Shown here one piece after another: positions 10,583-22,482 of a DNA stretch of 64,000 nucleotides. The notes beneath the pieces are model-generated. The model saw nothing but the letters and a program-made list of their open reading frames with translations. It was not told where the DNA came from and ran no database searches. The stretch comes from Cymodocea nodosa (lineage: Eukaryota; Streptophyta; Magnoliopsida; Alismatales; Cymodoceaceae): contig CM072344.1 of assembly GCA_036874045.1 (NCBI GenBank), forward strand, positions 10,512,501 through 10,576,500, written 5' to 3'. A program made the position numbers and the translations under genes. The first letter of the stretch is position 1, and each line of letters opens with the position of its first letter.

Positions 10583-11996
10583 TGTTGAGTATTTTGTTTT
10601 GATGATGTGTGCTGAATGAAAATAATCATATTTGCTCAATTACTATTGCTTGTGAAAAGAAATGAAAATCATCAATTAATACAGAAAAAGCTTACTAACA
10701 TAAATACTTGTCTGTATTGGATCTGAAATTATACTAAGTTAATAACTAGTCATTTTATTACATTAATTTCTCATTTAACTAAATGTTAAGTTAACGTGTG
10801 TTTTTATTGAAAAGTATGATATGTTTTAAAGTTATATCTTCTGTATCATGAACAGTGCACGTTTAGACAACTCATTAAGTTAGAGTGTTATTTGTATAGA
10901 GGTCACGTGAGAACTCGTTAAGTTAGAGGCTTAAAGGTTAAAATATGTCACGTGAGAACTCGTTAAGTTAGTGAGTAAAAGAAGAGACAAATTCGTTAAG
11001 TTAGTGTTATACACGTGGTGAAATTATAAGTTATGAATGTTATATTGTATCACGTGAGGTGCACATGTTTAACTCATTAAGTTAGCATAACTAAATGTGT
11101 TGAGTTGCTATATTGAACACTAAGGCAACGCGTTAGGTTAGCATTATAAACTTAAGTTGTTATTTTTGCACGTGGTAAAATTCTTAATATAAAAACATTT
11201 GTATATTACTGGTTCGTTGAGTTATCGTAGCACAACAGAGATGGTTCGTTGAGTTAGCATAACACCACAGAGTTAGTTCGTTAAGTTAGCTACAGTAGTT
11301 GTCACGTGAAATGGCACATGAGGAACTCGTTAAATTAGAAACGTTAAGTTATATATATACTTGTGTTAAACTAAAGAAGTGGAAAACTGGTAGTGATTAA
11401 ACGTGGAGGATATGCATGAAATGAAGATATAGTATAAAAGGCATAGAGTTCTCGTTGATCAAACTATCCTTACACACAAAACAAAAAATCTTTTGAAGGA
11501 TTAAACTATCCCTACACATCAAACGAAACATTTTTTAGGGATCAAAAACACCTCTTCAGGGAAAAGCTCTCAGGTGGAAGAAAGTTCAATGAAGCATAAA
11601 AAGGTAAGATTTACATCACTAAAGATTTGAAGTATCAGAAGAAAGAAAATTCGGTGAAGCATAAAAAGACAAGATATTCGTCACTGAAGAATTGCTGAAG
11701 AAGAAAGAAGAAGAAGAAGAAAGATCTCAAACGGGGAGAAATGTTTTAAATTCCGCAAATTAGTTTTCCCTGTTTGTAGTTATGAAATTGTTTAGATGAT
11801 ACATGGTATCGATATATAATTGCATCTACAATTTCTGAGGAGAATTGAATTGTATATTGTAATTGAAACCTTGAATAAAAATGATTTTATGAGAACAGTG
11901 TCTCTACTTGTTTTTATGTATTGAAGTTTCAATTATATTCGGAAAAAGTTGAAAAACACAATTCACCCCCCTCTTGTGTAGCCATACGATCCTACA
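10583..11996 (+). repeat. 3' LTR of element C
   Basis: This complete LTR is 1414 bp, TGTTGAGTATTTT to GATCCTACA. A TATAAAAGG box at 11433-11441 follows the motif-rich U3, which has many AACTCGTTAAGTTAG units alternating with CACGTG boxes at about 10860-11340. A GAAGAAGAAGAA purine stretch lies near 11695-11725. It serves as the family reference for A, G and H. Confidence 0.95.
11433..11441 (+). promoter_or_regulatory. TATA box in the C LTR
   Basis: TATAAAAGG is conserved at the same place in the LTRs of A (complement 1154-1162), G (23445-23453) and H (complement 26101-26109 and 35623-35631). The unrelated I LTR has the same box at 39150-39158. It should set the transcript start a few tens of bases downstream. 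Confidence 0.72.
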
Positions 11997-13593
11997 TCTT
12001 TTAAATTAGATTTTGGCAAGTTATTTTGTCTATAGTGTATTGATCATAGAGTTATTTTTTAAGCCACCGAACAAAACAAGACAAATTGGATGGTTATGTC
12101 TCTCTCTCTTGGCTTTTCAAATGGTTATATCAGTAACTATCCAAAAAGTATTTATCTTCGGTGAGTTAAGTCTTTTTTGGTTTCGGATAGTTAAGGTTTT
12201 TTTTCTAGAGAGTTAACTATTTCTTTGATTTAATATATTTTCAGTTACTTTCTTCTAAAGGACACGTGTCAGTCTCTCATCGCTCGACTTAAGTGACTTT
12301 TCGGAAGGTTATGATGTAACTATCCTAAAACTCTTAAGAATTAGAGAGTTATCTTCAATAAGTATCCGAAAACAGTTTTAAGCTTCGGATGGTTGAGTTT
12401 TCTAGTATTTTCTAACTTAAGTGACTTTTCGGAAGGTTACTTGTGTAACTATCCGAAATGACCTAAGAATCGGAGAGTTATCTTTATAAGTATCTGAAAC
12501 ATGTCCACTCTATCGGATAGTTTATTTTTAATATTTTATAATGCTATTTTAGAAGGACACGTGTTTCAATTTTAATACATGACCTAAGTGGTCTTTCGGA
12601 ATGTTAGTTTTATCTATCCAAAATGTTTTTGAGTTTTGGTAGGTTATCTTTTTAAGTTTCCAATTTTCTCAAAGCCTCTAAAGATTTTATTTTTAAAGAA
12701 ACTGCAACTATTATTAATTAACTAATCTTTATGGCAAGATATCTTTTGATTGTAGATCTCAACTCTATTATGATTGAAGGTTGCCAGAAATGAATTCCTG
12801 CATAAGGCATTTGACCATTTCAGAATTCTTTCCACTTATGCAAATCTCGAAGGAAAAATAAAAGGATTTTGCAGAAAACTAAAAGAGACACATAGAATTT
12901 TTCAACACTTGAAAGGAGAAATTGTCTGCTCAGTAATTCTGCAAACACTTTGAAGATTTGTCTGCAACAAAGTCCAGAAAATCAACAACTGCAGATCAAT
13001 CAAGAATTCTCCTCAGAGCTTCTATGTCAACTCTTCATTGGAGTTGATCTAGTCTTGTGTGTTGTGTTCATTTTGAGTCTGTGACTCTTGGTTGTGTCGT
13101 GTTCATTTTGAGTCTGTGACTCTTGGTTTTAAACTATTGTCCTTTTGGGTTAAAACCTTAACTCACAAGGGTGTTGTGAGTATACCTTTACAAGATCGAG
13201 GCCTTGGTGAAGAGAGTGAAGTGTGATACTTCATTTGCTCAAGATTGGGGTCTTGAGTACACAAAGTTGGTGCTTTGTGTGAGGTTTTTGTTTAGCCTTT
13301 AAAAACATATGTAAGGTTGTTGCTTAGCCTGAAAAAGCAACTTGTTTAATGTTTGTGCTTAGCCTTAAAAGCACTTAGTGGAATTCTCGAGGTTGTGGCT
13401 TGAGGAGTGGACTACCTAGTTTGGGGAACCACTATAAATCTCTTTGTGTTCTTTACTTTTTGCACTACAAGTTTTTATTCTAAAATCAATTAATCAAGGT
13501 TCATTAGTGTCAACAGCTTCCGAATTTTAAAAGCAAAATAAACTTTATTAGGACACTATTCACCCCCCTTTAATGTGCCATTCGATCCTTTCA
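11997..13593 (+). repeat. 3' LTR of element B, right piece
   Basis: It resumes after the second TCTTT copy (11997-12001) and ends in CCTTTCA at 13593. It is rich in units of the type TCGGATAGTTA / GTAACTATCCGAAA (about 12120-12640) together with ACACGTGT boxes. The last part is CT-rich and carries the run CACCCCCCTTTA seen near the ends of the other Copia LTRs. Total LTR length without C is about 1.7 kb. Its right end fuses to Gypsy gag. Confidence 0.8.
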
Positions 13594-14746
13594 AAAATTC
13601 TATATTTTGAATTAGTTAATGAACCTTTATTTATTTGGTTGCCAAACTTTGAGGGAGATAGGTTTGAACTGAAATCTAATTATATTAGTCAATTGCCACA
13701 CTTTCATGGATTAGAAAGAGAAGATGCCTATTATTTCCTTAGAGAATTTAACAAAGTTTGTCAAATGATAAAAATGCTGAACATGAGTATTGATATTATT
13801 AAACTTAGATATATCCCTTTTGCTTTAAAAGACATAGTTAAGAGATGGTTATATACTCTATCGCCTGATTCAATTTCTACATGAACTGAATTTTGCTCTA
13901 TTTTTTTGGAAAAATATTATCCAACACATCAACAATTAAAAGAAAAAGGAAATATTAATGTGTAGCCAAAAATAGAGAGAATCATTCTAGAAATATTTTG
14001 AAAGATTTACTAACTCAATGTCCACATCATGTAATGAGTAAAGCACAATTAATAGGTATAATTTATGATGGCATAGATGTTTCAACAAAATCTTTATTAG
14101 AATCTACTTGTTAGAATGGATTTTTAAAACTGTGTAGTGAAGAAGCATGGGCATATTTAGAAAACTTTGCAAAAAGAACTACATAGTGGGAAAACTCAGC
14201 TGAAGCTATTACAAATAAAAGAATATTGCCAAGGGGAATGCATGAAATAGATTCAAGCACTATGCTTGAAGTTAAATTAACTGAATTAACAAAGAAAATA
14301 GAAGAGTTATCATTAAATCAAAAACTAGCAGAAAAGAATGCAAACATTAATGACTTAGATATTATTTATGCTAGAAACTAGAAAGATAACTTTGGAAATT
14401 CTTATAACCCTAATTGGAGAAATCACCCGAACTTATCTTGGAGAAATAACAATTTCCAAGGAGGAGAAAATATAAATGACAAAAATATAAGTTATGAAGC
14501 ATTAATTGAACAAGGATCTAGAATAGAGAAATTAGAAAAGATAATTCAACAATTAAACAATCGTCTAGATCTTATATTTGGAAATGGTACCATTCAAAAT
14601 CAAAATATGAATAGAAATATACCCTCTAGATAGAAGGAATCAATGGAAGTTAAACCTACGAGAGGATTGCCAATACAAGCAGTACCTAACCCTATCAACA
14701 GAAATGTTAATGAAATTGATATCTCCTATGGGAGGGAAGCTAAATG
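13594..14746 (+). pseudogene. gag: Gypsy gag-like ORF of element E, broken
   Basis: This is a retrotransposon gag domain (Ty3/Gypsy type). LPNFEGDRFELKSNYISQL, LPHFHGLEREDAYYFLREF and LRYIPFALKDIVKRWLYTL are followed by a CPHHVMSK-type segment and an Asn/Arg-rich tail (NPNWRNHPNLSWRNNNFQG). The copy in J lines up residue by residue. Several stops break it (near 13882, 13963, 14113, 14185, 14379 and 14632); most stand where J has a Gln or where Trp is expected. The N-terminal residues were removed by insertion of B. Confidence 0.85.
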
Positions 14747-14973
14747 AAGCAGTATAACTAAAGCAACTATGTATAATATAGTAGGTATAAAAAATATATA
14801 TATAAAAGAAAAAAAATATAAGTTTAATTATAGTTAGTAGTATCGTAGAGTTATTACTTTACTCAATGAACTTAGTCCCTTGAGTTATGACCTAACTCCA
14901 CGAGGGTAAGTAAGTAGCTATGTTAATTTTATCTTTGTTAAATTTTTGTTTATGTTATATAGAATCATAATAG
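14747..14973 (+). other. Spacer between gag and F-box in E
   Basis: This is short AT-rich DNA with the inverted pair CTCAATGAACTTAGTCCCTTGAG and CCTAACTCCACGAGG near 14860-14905. It corresponds to 54414-54587 of J, which has the same kind of AACTCAACG / CGTTGAGTT pair. No coding sequence is seen. Confidence 0.5.
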
Positions 14974-16113
14974 ATGGAATTGATGAAATTACCACTAGAT
15001 GCATTGAGGGAAGTATTGAGTAACTTGTCAACTAAAGATCTATGTAGATTGTGTTGTGTATCAAAGGAAAGTAAAGACTGTGTCATAGAAAAATATTTTC
15101 ATGGACTACAAGTTGCAAAAATGATTAAGATTAGAGATGGATTTTTATGGAAGTCATTTAATCGTAGTTCAATCAGTTATAAATATCTGAATATGGAAGA
15201 AAATGCTGGAATTCTACCCAATACATTAGAAGGAATAGATCATATGATGAGGATAGATAAAGGATTAATTATTTATAGAACTAAACCAAGGTATGCAATT
15301 CTGTTACCTGATATTTTGATTAGAAATCCTTTCACTAGAGAAGAATGAAATATAGGAAGGCCTAATAGATATGAAGTACCAACTAAAAATTGTGGGTCAA
15401 CTTTAACATTTTCTGATAAAAATTTGACCATTCCTGAAAAATTATATTACTGGAGAGCAACTGGAAATGGGGATGAAGATTTATGTTTAAGTGTGTATAA
15501 TTTTCTAAATAGATCTTGGACTGAAAATACTATGATATATCTAGGACAGAAAGCATTAATTAACAACATACATGTCATACTTTATGGATATATATATCTA
15601 GTCATAGATATATCAGTTGCATTTAGATCTGATTCATACATAGTAAGCATAGACAATTATGATGATGACTTTATAGAAATATTGCCTATACTAACTGATA
15701 TAGCTAAACCACCATCTTCAGAATATGATAAAATTCAATGAGGAATGTGGTATAATGAATATGATGATCCTACTTTATGTCTGATAAGATGGTGGGATGA
15801 ATTGATGAAATTTCAAATATGGATTATAAAAGACCTAAATGAGTGGAAGTGGGAAGAGGAATATATTGAAATAGATGTAGAAATAGAAATAGCTACATTA
15901 TCTTGGAATAGAAGAGGATCCCTTTCTACATTTGAATTCATTAATGGAAATACGCTTATATTTAGTATTGATAACATACTGCAAGTTTACGAGTTAAAAA
16001 GAAAAGCGGACTACATTAAAATAGAATTAATAGCAAGAAGAATTATGCCTAAAATATTTGCTTGGACTGACACATTTATTCCATTTGTTACTACTTTTCA
16101 ATTATGTTCTTAA
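14974..16113 (+). pseudogene. F-box protein pseudogene in Gypsy element E
   Basis: This is a second copy of the F-box gene of J. The F-box lies at residues 3-45 (LPLDALREVLSNLSTKDLC, then RLCCVSKES), followed by a region like an F-box-associated domain (GLIIYRTKPRYA, LIRNPFTREE, LYYWRATGNGDEDLCLSVYN, LIRWWDELMKFQIWI). Two point changes give stops: TGA at about 15346 where J has Trp, and TGA at about 15739 where J has Ile. The frame is otherwise kept to the TAA at 16111. An in-frame TAG directly precedes the ATG, which supports this start. Confidence 0.85.
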
Positions 16114-16445
16114 ACTATGATTTTGTACTTTTAATGTTGTGTGTATTCTGCATTTATTTTTAGAAAAAAAAAACAAAATATAAATCCAATTTGTTGGTAT
16201 CTGTTCTAGGAAACCAACTAGCTTGCTTGTGAGCCACCAAAGGCATAGGAGCTTGGGTTCCATACAAGACATTGATTTAACAAGTTATGTTTTGTTATTT
16301 TGTTATATATTCTGCTTTTATGTGTGAATGACAAGTTTTTTAGAATAAAAAATCAAGAGATATTGAAGGAGATACAAAAGAACAAGGTATGTAATTGATT
16401 ACTTATCCTGAATTTACATTTAAACTCAATTCGTGGAGTTATTCA
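16114..16445 (+). other. 3' non-coding part of Gypsy E
   Basis: The stretch at about 16187-16275 (GTGAGCCACCAAAGGCATAG, CTTGGGTTCC) is conserved with complement 53041-53140 of J, directly after the F-box gene. The rest is AT-rich. The element is interrupted at 16446 by the LTR of F, and the last five bases (ATTCA) are the presumed target copy. Confidence 0.6.
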
Positions 16446-17874
16446 TGTTAGGGCCCTAGTATTTTGATAATGCAAAAACCTATGTGAGGAAACAATTTGT
16501 ATTACATAGATATGACAGTTCAGCAGAAGAGCAGAAGGTAGATAAGTCTTTATAGATAGTTCAGTATGTGCTGCAAGAGATAAATAGGATTTCAGAAGGT
16601 TACCAGGCTTAACCATCTGGAAGAGAAATTTTCGATGAGTTGTCAGGCTTAAGTATCCGAAGAGTCAGTGTTAAGCAACAAAAACTTTATTGGACAATTA
16701 GAAGGTTAATTATCTGAAAATACAAGGCCTTCGGAGAGTTTGAAAGGTGGTTGGTTGAATGATCGGAGAGTTAAGGAGTTAACTATCTGAAAGTTCAAGG
16801 AAATCAAAAAGTTAGGAAAGCTAACTATTTGAAACTTAAGTCATTCATTTACCCACGTGTAGAAATCCAAACAAAAGCTTAAAAGGTTTTTCGGAAAGTT
16901 AACTATCCGAAAAACTTGAGATTTCAGAAGGTTACAGATTTAATTATTCGAAACTTAAGTTATCCTTTTTATGCACGTGTAGAATTAAGAAGACAGCAGT
17001 TAGAAGCTTAAAAGCAGAATCATAGAGTTATTGTAGCTAACTATCCGAAAGTCAAGAACTTTTCGGTAAGTTAAAGTTACAAGTTTCTGAACTCATGACA
17101 CCTCATGTGAATAACTTAAATTATCATGTGACACAGACAACAGGATTTAAGTGGAGTTTCAGTGAGTTACAGATGTTCTTCGGTGAGTTACACATATAAC
17201 CATCTGAAAATCAAAGGAAATTAGAAGGTTACTTACTAAACATCAAACAGAACGGTAACTTACTATTTTTGGGACTGACTACATATCTAGTATAGCAGAA
17301 AACATCTATTGGAAGAAAATATGATCATTATATCTTTTGGTATAAATATGAGAAAAGAGAAGATCAACAAAACAACAACAATCATCATATATTGTGAGCT
17401 ACACAAAAATTCCAAACACTCTCAAGTCTGCAACATTCAAGAATACTCTGAAAGATTCACTGCAACATAAAAGCTCCCTACGCTCAAACTCTAAGAAAAA
17501 GTTCAAAGCTGTTGGTTCGTGAGTTTCAATCTGAAAACTCATCGTTGGTTTAGAGCTTGTACCTAAAAGCTTGAAGGAAGATTGGTTGCTGAGCTTCAAC
17601 CTGAAATCTCAAGTGTTGGTTCTTGCTTCTACTTGAAAGCAAGTGTTATAAGTTCTTAAACTTAGTGGAGCCCAAGTGAATCTTGGGGGTGGACTAGCCG
17701 AGTTGGTGAACCACCTAAAAATTGTCTTGTGTTCCTTTCTATTTACTGCTTTACATCCATTTAATTTATTTCAACTCATAGTAAATTTGAATCTCTTGAT
17801 TAAGTTTTAAAAGAAGTAAAACTTACACACCTTCACCATTCACCCCCCCTTTAGTGAGCCTACCGATCCTAACA
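16446..17874 (+). repeat. 5' LTR of element F
   Basis: The LTR is 1429 bp, TGTTAGGGCC to CCTAACA. U3 holds many units such as GTTAACTATCCGAAA and TTCGGATAGTTA-like words, with CACGTG boxes near 16855 and 16975. TATAAATA at 17341-17348 is the probable TATA box. CACCCCCCCTTTAGTGAG near the end resembles the other Copia LTR ends. Confidence 0.88.
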
Positions 17875-17876
17875 AT

Positions 17877-17887
17877 TGGTATCAGAG
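17877..17887 (+). other. Primer-binding site of element F
   Basis: TGGTATCAGAG starts two bases after the LTR and is complementary to initiator Met-tRNA. Confidence 0.88.
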
Positions 17888-17925
17888 TGTGGTTAATTTG
17901 TCATAAGATTTAACCATTTGGATTT

Positions 17926-19256
17926 ATGGCTTAATTTGCTAAGGGACAAAACATCCATAGACCTCCTCTATTCAATGGTTCCAATTATAATTATTGGAAG
18001 AATAGAATGAAGTGTTTCCTTAAGAGTTCTGATGTAAAACTCTAGAAGATTGTTGTTCTTGGAACTACACTTCCAACTAGTAATGTTATGGACTAGTCTG
18101 AGGAAGATGAGAGAATCATCCAATTGGATGCTAGAGGGTTGAATACTATATATTGTGCACTAACTATTGAACAATATAACAAAGTTTCTACATGTAAGTC
18201 TGCACATGAGGCCTGGAAAATCCTTCAAGTTACACATGAAGGTACAAGCCAGGTAAAGGATACTAAAATTAGCATTTTGTTAAGAAAACTAGAACTGTTT
18301 AAAATGGATTATAATGAAAACATAACTAAAATGTTTTCAAGATTTACTGAGATCATTAACAGTCTTAAAGGCTTGGGAAAGGAATTCTTTTCTTGTGAAT
18401 AGGTACAGAAGATCCTGAGAAGTTTAATTATCGAGTGGAAACAGAAATCCACTTCTATTCAAAATTCCAAGGATCTCAACAACTACACGGTTGAAGAACT
18501 ATTGGGCAATCTTCTGGCCCACGAAGTTCAGATGAAAGATTGGAAGGAACAGGAGGGAATTGGTGAAAAGAAAGTTGAGAAGAAAAAGGAAATTGCATTT
18601 CCTTCAACTGAAGAAGCTTTGAGTTCAGATGATGATGAGATTATGCTGCTGGCAAGGAACTTCAGAAAGTTCATGAAGAAAAATAATAAGACCAGCTCCT
18701 CCAAAAAAACTATCCTTACATGCTTTAAATGTAAAAGGCAAGGGCACATACAGACCTTCTATCCATTTTAGACAGAAGAGGATTAGATAGATAAGAAGAA
18801 GAGATGGAAGAACAAAAAGAAAATGGCTCTCAAAGCTACTTGGGATGACAGTAACTCTTCAAACAGTTCAAATTCTAAAGATGAAGCTGCAGCCAACATG
18901 TGATTTGCAGCACAGGAGGTATGCTCTACTTCCTCTTATTGTTTAGAAAATGAGCATGATGAATTAGATGTTAACAGTCTTCTATATACTGTAGATAATC
19001 TATATGTTAAATGTAGAGAATATAAGAAAGAAATTAAGAGACTGAATAATTGTTTGGAAGACTCTTTTGTTGAATTAGAAATTGCTATTGTTGAAAATAG
19101 AAATTTGAAAACTAACATGGATAAATATGGTTGTGATAATAGTGAGTTAAAAGAAGAAAATAAAAATTTATTAACTACAATCTCTAATCTTAAAAGTACC
19201 ATTTGCAAATTTACGCAAGGTCAAAAAGGACTAGATAAAATGATAGGATCTCAATG
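17926..19256 (+). pseudogene. gag: gag of element F, with stops
   Basis: This is a Copia gag. HRPPLFNGSNYNYWKNRMK lies near the start, followed by a long helical domain (ALTIEQYNKVSTCKSAHEAW, FSRFTEIINSLKGLGKE). The zinc knuckle CFKCKRQGHIQTFYP near 18720-18765 has its last Cys replaced by Tyr. A coiled-coil region follows (about 18950-19250). The ATG at 17926 has TAA as its third codon, and stops recur at about 18043, 18094, 18400 and 18769. The copy is dead. Confidence 0.85.
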
Positions 19257-22200
19257 ACCTAATGGAATTAAATTTGGCCTAGGGTATGCTACACCACAAG
19301 AAGTACCTTATTGTGGTGGCATGATTCAATCATATAGAGATGGCACCACTGTTTTTGCTATTAAAAGAAGATCAGGTCACATGTGGCTGCCAGGAGACAA
19401 TAAATTTAAGGTTTTAAGGACTAACTCTGTTGGACCTAAGAAGATTTGGGTACCAAAAGCTTTAATTTCAGTATAAATTGTAGGATGACAAGGAGCTCTA
19501 AGCACGTACAACAAAATGGATTGTGAATAGTGGATGCTCAAAGCACATGACAGGTAAGAAAAGATTTCTTGATTCAGTTAAAAGCTTAAGTTCAAGATCG
19601 GTTAAATTTGGGAATAATGAAAAGTGTAAAATAACTGCAATAGGAAATATTACATTTGAAAATGGTAGAATTGAGAATGTCTTGCATGTTAATGGACTAA
19701 AACAAAATTTATTAAGTGTAGGACAATTATGTGATAAAGGTTATATTGTCTCATTTACTGCTGAAAATTGTTACATTATTGATCTAGCTATAAATGAAAT
19801 AAAATTTACTAGTGTTAGAAATTGCTCAATTTATACACTAAACTTTCCATGTGAAAATTCTACAAGTAATTCCTGCTTGGTAGCATCTAGTGAAGATGAC
19901 TGGTTGTGGCATAGAAGAATTGGTCATGTTAGTATGAAGACTCTCAAAAAATTATCCAAGAATGATCTAGTCAGGGGACTACCCAAACTTGAGTTCAAGA
20001 AAGATAAGGTGTGCAGTGACTACATGTTAGGCAAGCAGAAGAGAACCTCTCTTCATAGCAAAAATGAGATTTCCACCAAAAAGCCACTAGAACTTTTACA
20101 TCTAGATCTTTTTGGCCCAACTCAAGTATCAAGTCTTAGGGGTCGAAAATATACTCTTGTTATTGTAGATGATTTCTCTAGATTAACTTGGGTAATATTT
20201 TTGACACATAAAAATGAGACATGCATTGAATTCAGAAATTTTTGCATAAGAATTCAAAATCAAAAGGAACTAACTGTGAAGAAAATTAGAAGTGATCATG
20301 GAGGAGAATTTGAAAACTATGAATTCGAAAATCTTTGCAATTCATTTGGAATCTTACATGAATTCTCTTGCCCTAGAACTCTAGCTCAAAATGGAGTTGT
20401 GGAAAGGAAGAATAGAACATTGCAAGAAATGGCCAGAACTATGTTGAACGCCATTGATCTGCCAAAATTTCTTTGGGCTGAAGCTGTAGGTACAACTTGT
20501 CACATCTCCAACAGAACTCATATCAGATCTTTGCAGAACATGACACCTTTTGAACTTTGGTTTGACAAGACTTCAAATGTTAGATATTTTAAGACATTCG
20601 GATACAAATGCTTTGTCTTAAACACTAGAGATGCTAAAGACAAGTTTGACTCAAAATCTGAACCTACCATACTTGTCGGATACTCATCTAGAAGCAAAGC
20701 TTACAGAGTGTACTTTGCTAAAGATAGAAGAGTAGAGGAAAGTATAAATGTTCAGTTTGATGAAGATCTGATATAGAATTTCAAAAATTTGAAGATTGAC
20801 AGTGAAAGTGAAAATGAATATTTGGAAAAAGATAACTACAAGCAGAAACTCAAATCCCAAGCTTTAGATCAGAATCAAAACAGTTGGAAGTTCAAATTTG
20901 ATCACCCCATGGAACAAATAATTGGAAATGTAACCAAAGGGGTGCAAACTAGAAGCAAAGCACAAGATATTTGCAATTATTGTGCATTTGTGTCAGAAAT
21001 AGAGTCAAAATCAATAGATGAAGCTTATAAGGATATTTACTGGACAATGGCTATATAGGAAGAATTAAATCAGTTCCAGAAAAACAATGTCTAGAAATTA
21101 GTGGAGAAACCTGTAGGAAAATCCATCATTGGAACTAAATGGATTTTCAGAAACAAATTAGATGAAGAAGGGAACATACTCAGAAATAAAGCTCGACTAG
21201 TTGCACAAGGTTATAATCAACAAGAAGGCATTGATTATGAAGAAACTTTTGCACCTGTGGCTAGCATAGAAGCTATCAGAATGTTGCTTGCATTTGCAAG
21301 CAATATGAGAATAAGACTGTTTCAAATGGATGTAAAAAGTGCATTTTTGAATGGGGAAATACAAGAAGAAGTATTTGTTGAGCAACCCCCTAGATTTGAA
21401 GATGAAGTCAATTCAGATCATGTCTACAGACTAAACAAAGCTTTATATGGTCTGAAACAGGCACCTAGGGCATGGTATAAAAAGCTGAAAATGTTCTTAA
21501 CTGAAAATCATTTCATCATAGGCAAGGTGGACGACACTTTATTTATTAAAACTGTTGATTTACACATGTTGATCATTCAAATATATGTTAATGATATTGT
21601 TTTTGGAGCTACATCAGAAAAACTATGTCATGAATTTCAAAACTTGATGAAAAACAAATTTGAAATGAGCATGATCGGAGAGTTGAAGTTTTTCTTAGGA
21701 TTACAGATCCATCAAGTGAAAAATGGCATCTTTGTTAATTAGGAAAAATACTACAAAGAAACTCTAAAGAAATTTGGTTTTTAGAACATCAAATCTGCAA
21801 ACACACCAATGAGTCCAAACACTAAACTTGAAAATGATGACTCAAGTGTTGTAGTAGATCAAAAGAAATATAGAGGTATGATCGGATCTCTGTTGTACCT
21901 ATCAACAAGTAGGCCAGATATCATGTTCAGTGTATGTTTTTATGCTAGATTTCAAACATCACCAAAAGAATCTCATCTGAAATCAGTCAAAAGAATCTTC
22001 AAGTATCTACAAGACACTAAAGATTTTGGATTATTTTACTCAACTGACAGCAATTTAGTTTTAATAGGTTATAGTGACGTAGATTATGTATGCAGTAGAT
22101 CAGACAGAAAAAGCACAAGTGGCACATGCCAACTGCTTGGAAATTCTTTAATTTCATGGTTCAGTAGGAAACAAAATTGTATAGCATTATCCACTACTAA

Positions 22201-22482
22201 AGCTGAATATATTGCAGCAGGTCTATGTTGTGCTCAAATTTTATGGATGCAGCAAACTTTAGCAGATTACAGACTAAAAATTCAAAATATAGATATATTT
22301 TGTGATAACAACAGTGCAAAAAGCTTATCTAAGAATACAGTACTTCATTCCAAAGCCAAGCATATGGAGATCAGACATCATTTCTTGAGAGATCATATGG
22401 AAAAAGGGCACATTTCACTCAAGTTTATTCCAATAGAAAATCAACTTGCAAATATTTTCACAAAACCCTTAAATGAATCAAC
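19257..22482 (+). pseudogene. pol: pol of element F: protease, integrase, reverse transcriptase, RNase H
   Basis: Domains in Copia order are protease (about 19520), gag-pre-integrase (LWHRRIGHVSMKTL), integrase (LDLFGPTQVS, VDDFSRLTW, IRSDHGGEFEN, NGVVERKNRTLQE, with its DDE residues visible), reverse transcriptase ([32 protein letters not shown]) and RNase H (KSTSGTCQLLGN, CDNNSAKSLSK). Key residues are lost: the protease box reads VNSGCSKHMTG where Asp is usual, the catalytic YVDD box reads YVND, and the integrase zinc motif has Tyr for its last Cys (VCSDYMLGK). Stops lie at about 20774, 21056, 21092, 21740 and 21782. The frame runs into the LTR of G at 22483. Confidence 0.9.

Larger units (their letters stand above)
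4289..11996 (+). mobile_element. Element C: Copia (Sirevirus-type), internally deleted
   Basis: This is a plus-strand element bounded by TCTTT duplications, in the order clipped 5' LTR, Gypsy LTR fragment (D), C-terminal half of pol, spacer, extra ORF, polypurine tracts, complete 3' LTR. The primer site, gag, protease, integrase and N-terminal reverse transcriptase are missing. The simplest history is that a Gypsy element landed in the 5' LTR and one deletion then joined the Gypsy LTR to the reverse transcriptase. Confidence 0.9.
2169..13593 (+). mobile_element. Element B: Copia retrotransposon 3' end, split by element C
   Basis: This is a plus-strand Copia-type element of a separate LTR subfamily (TGTTAGTTC...CCTTTCA). 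Only the extra 3' ORF, the polypurine tracts and the 3' LTR are in the window. Element A cuts it on the left. Element C (4289-11996) is inserted inside the 3' LTR, with a perfect TCTTT duplication. Its right end abuts Gypsy gag sequence at 13594, so B itself sits in Gypsy element E. Confidence 0.82.
13594..16445 (+). mobile_element. Element E: Ty3/Gypsy remnant with gag and F-box
   Basis: This is a plus-strand piece of the same Gypsy family as J. It starts inside the gag-like ORF (cut by B) and ends in the 3' non-coding part (cut by F at 16446). The order gag-like ORF, about 230 bp spacer, F-box ORF, conserved 3' block is the same as in J, in the opposite orientation. LTRs and the other half lie outside the window or beyond the nested insertions. 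Confidence 0.85.
16446..22482 (+). mobile_element. Element F: Copia retrotransposon, 3' end replaced by nested G
   Basis: This is a plus-strand Copia element with complete 5' LTR, primer site, gag and almost all of pol. It stops inside the last residues of RNase H (IFTKPLNEST) where the LTR of G begins. Its LTR (TGTTAGGGCC...CCTAACA) differs from all others here. The remainder should lie to the right, outside the window. Confidence 0.9.

Noticed and set aside
12013-12216. 67-codon hydrophobic frame in the B LTR
   Set aside because: It is a translation of the motif-rich LTR with no homology to the retroelement proteins and no sign of a real start.
17399-17599. 66-codon minus-strand frame at the end of the F LTR
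   Set aside because: It lies within R/U5 of the LTR, antisense to the transcript, with no domain.
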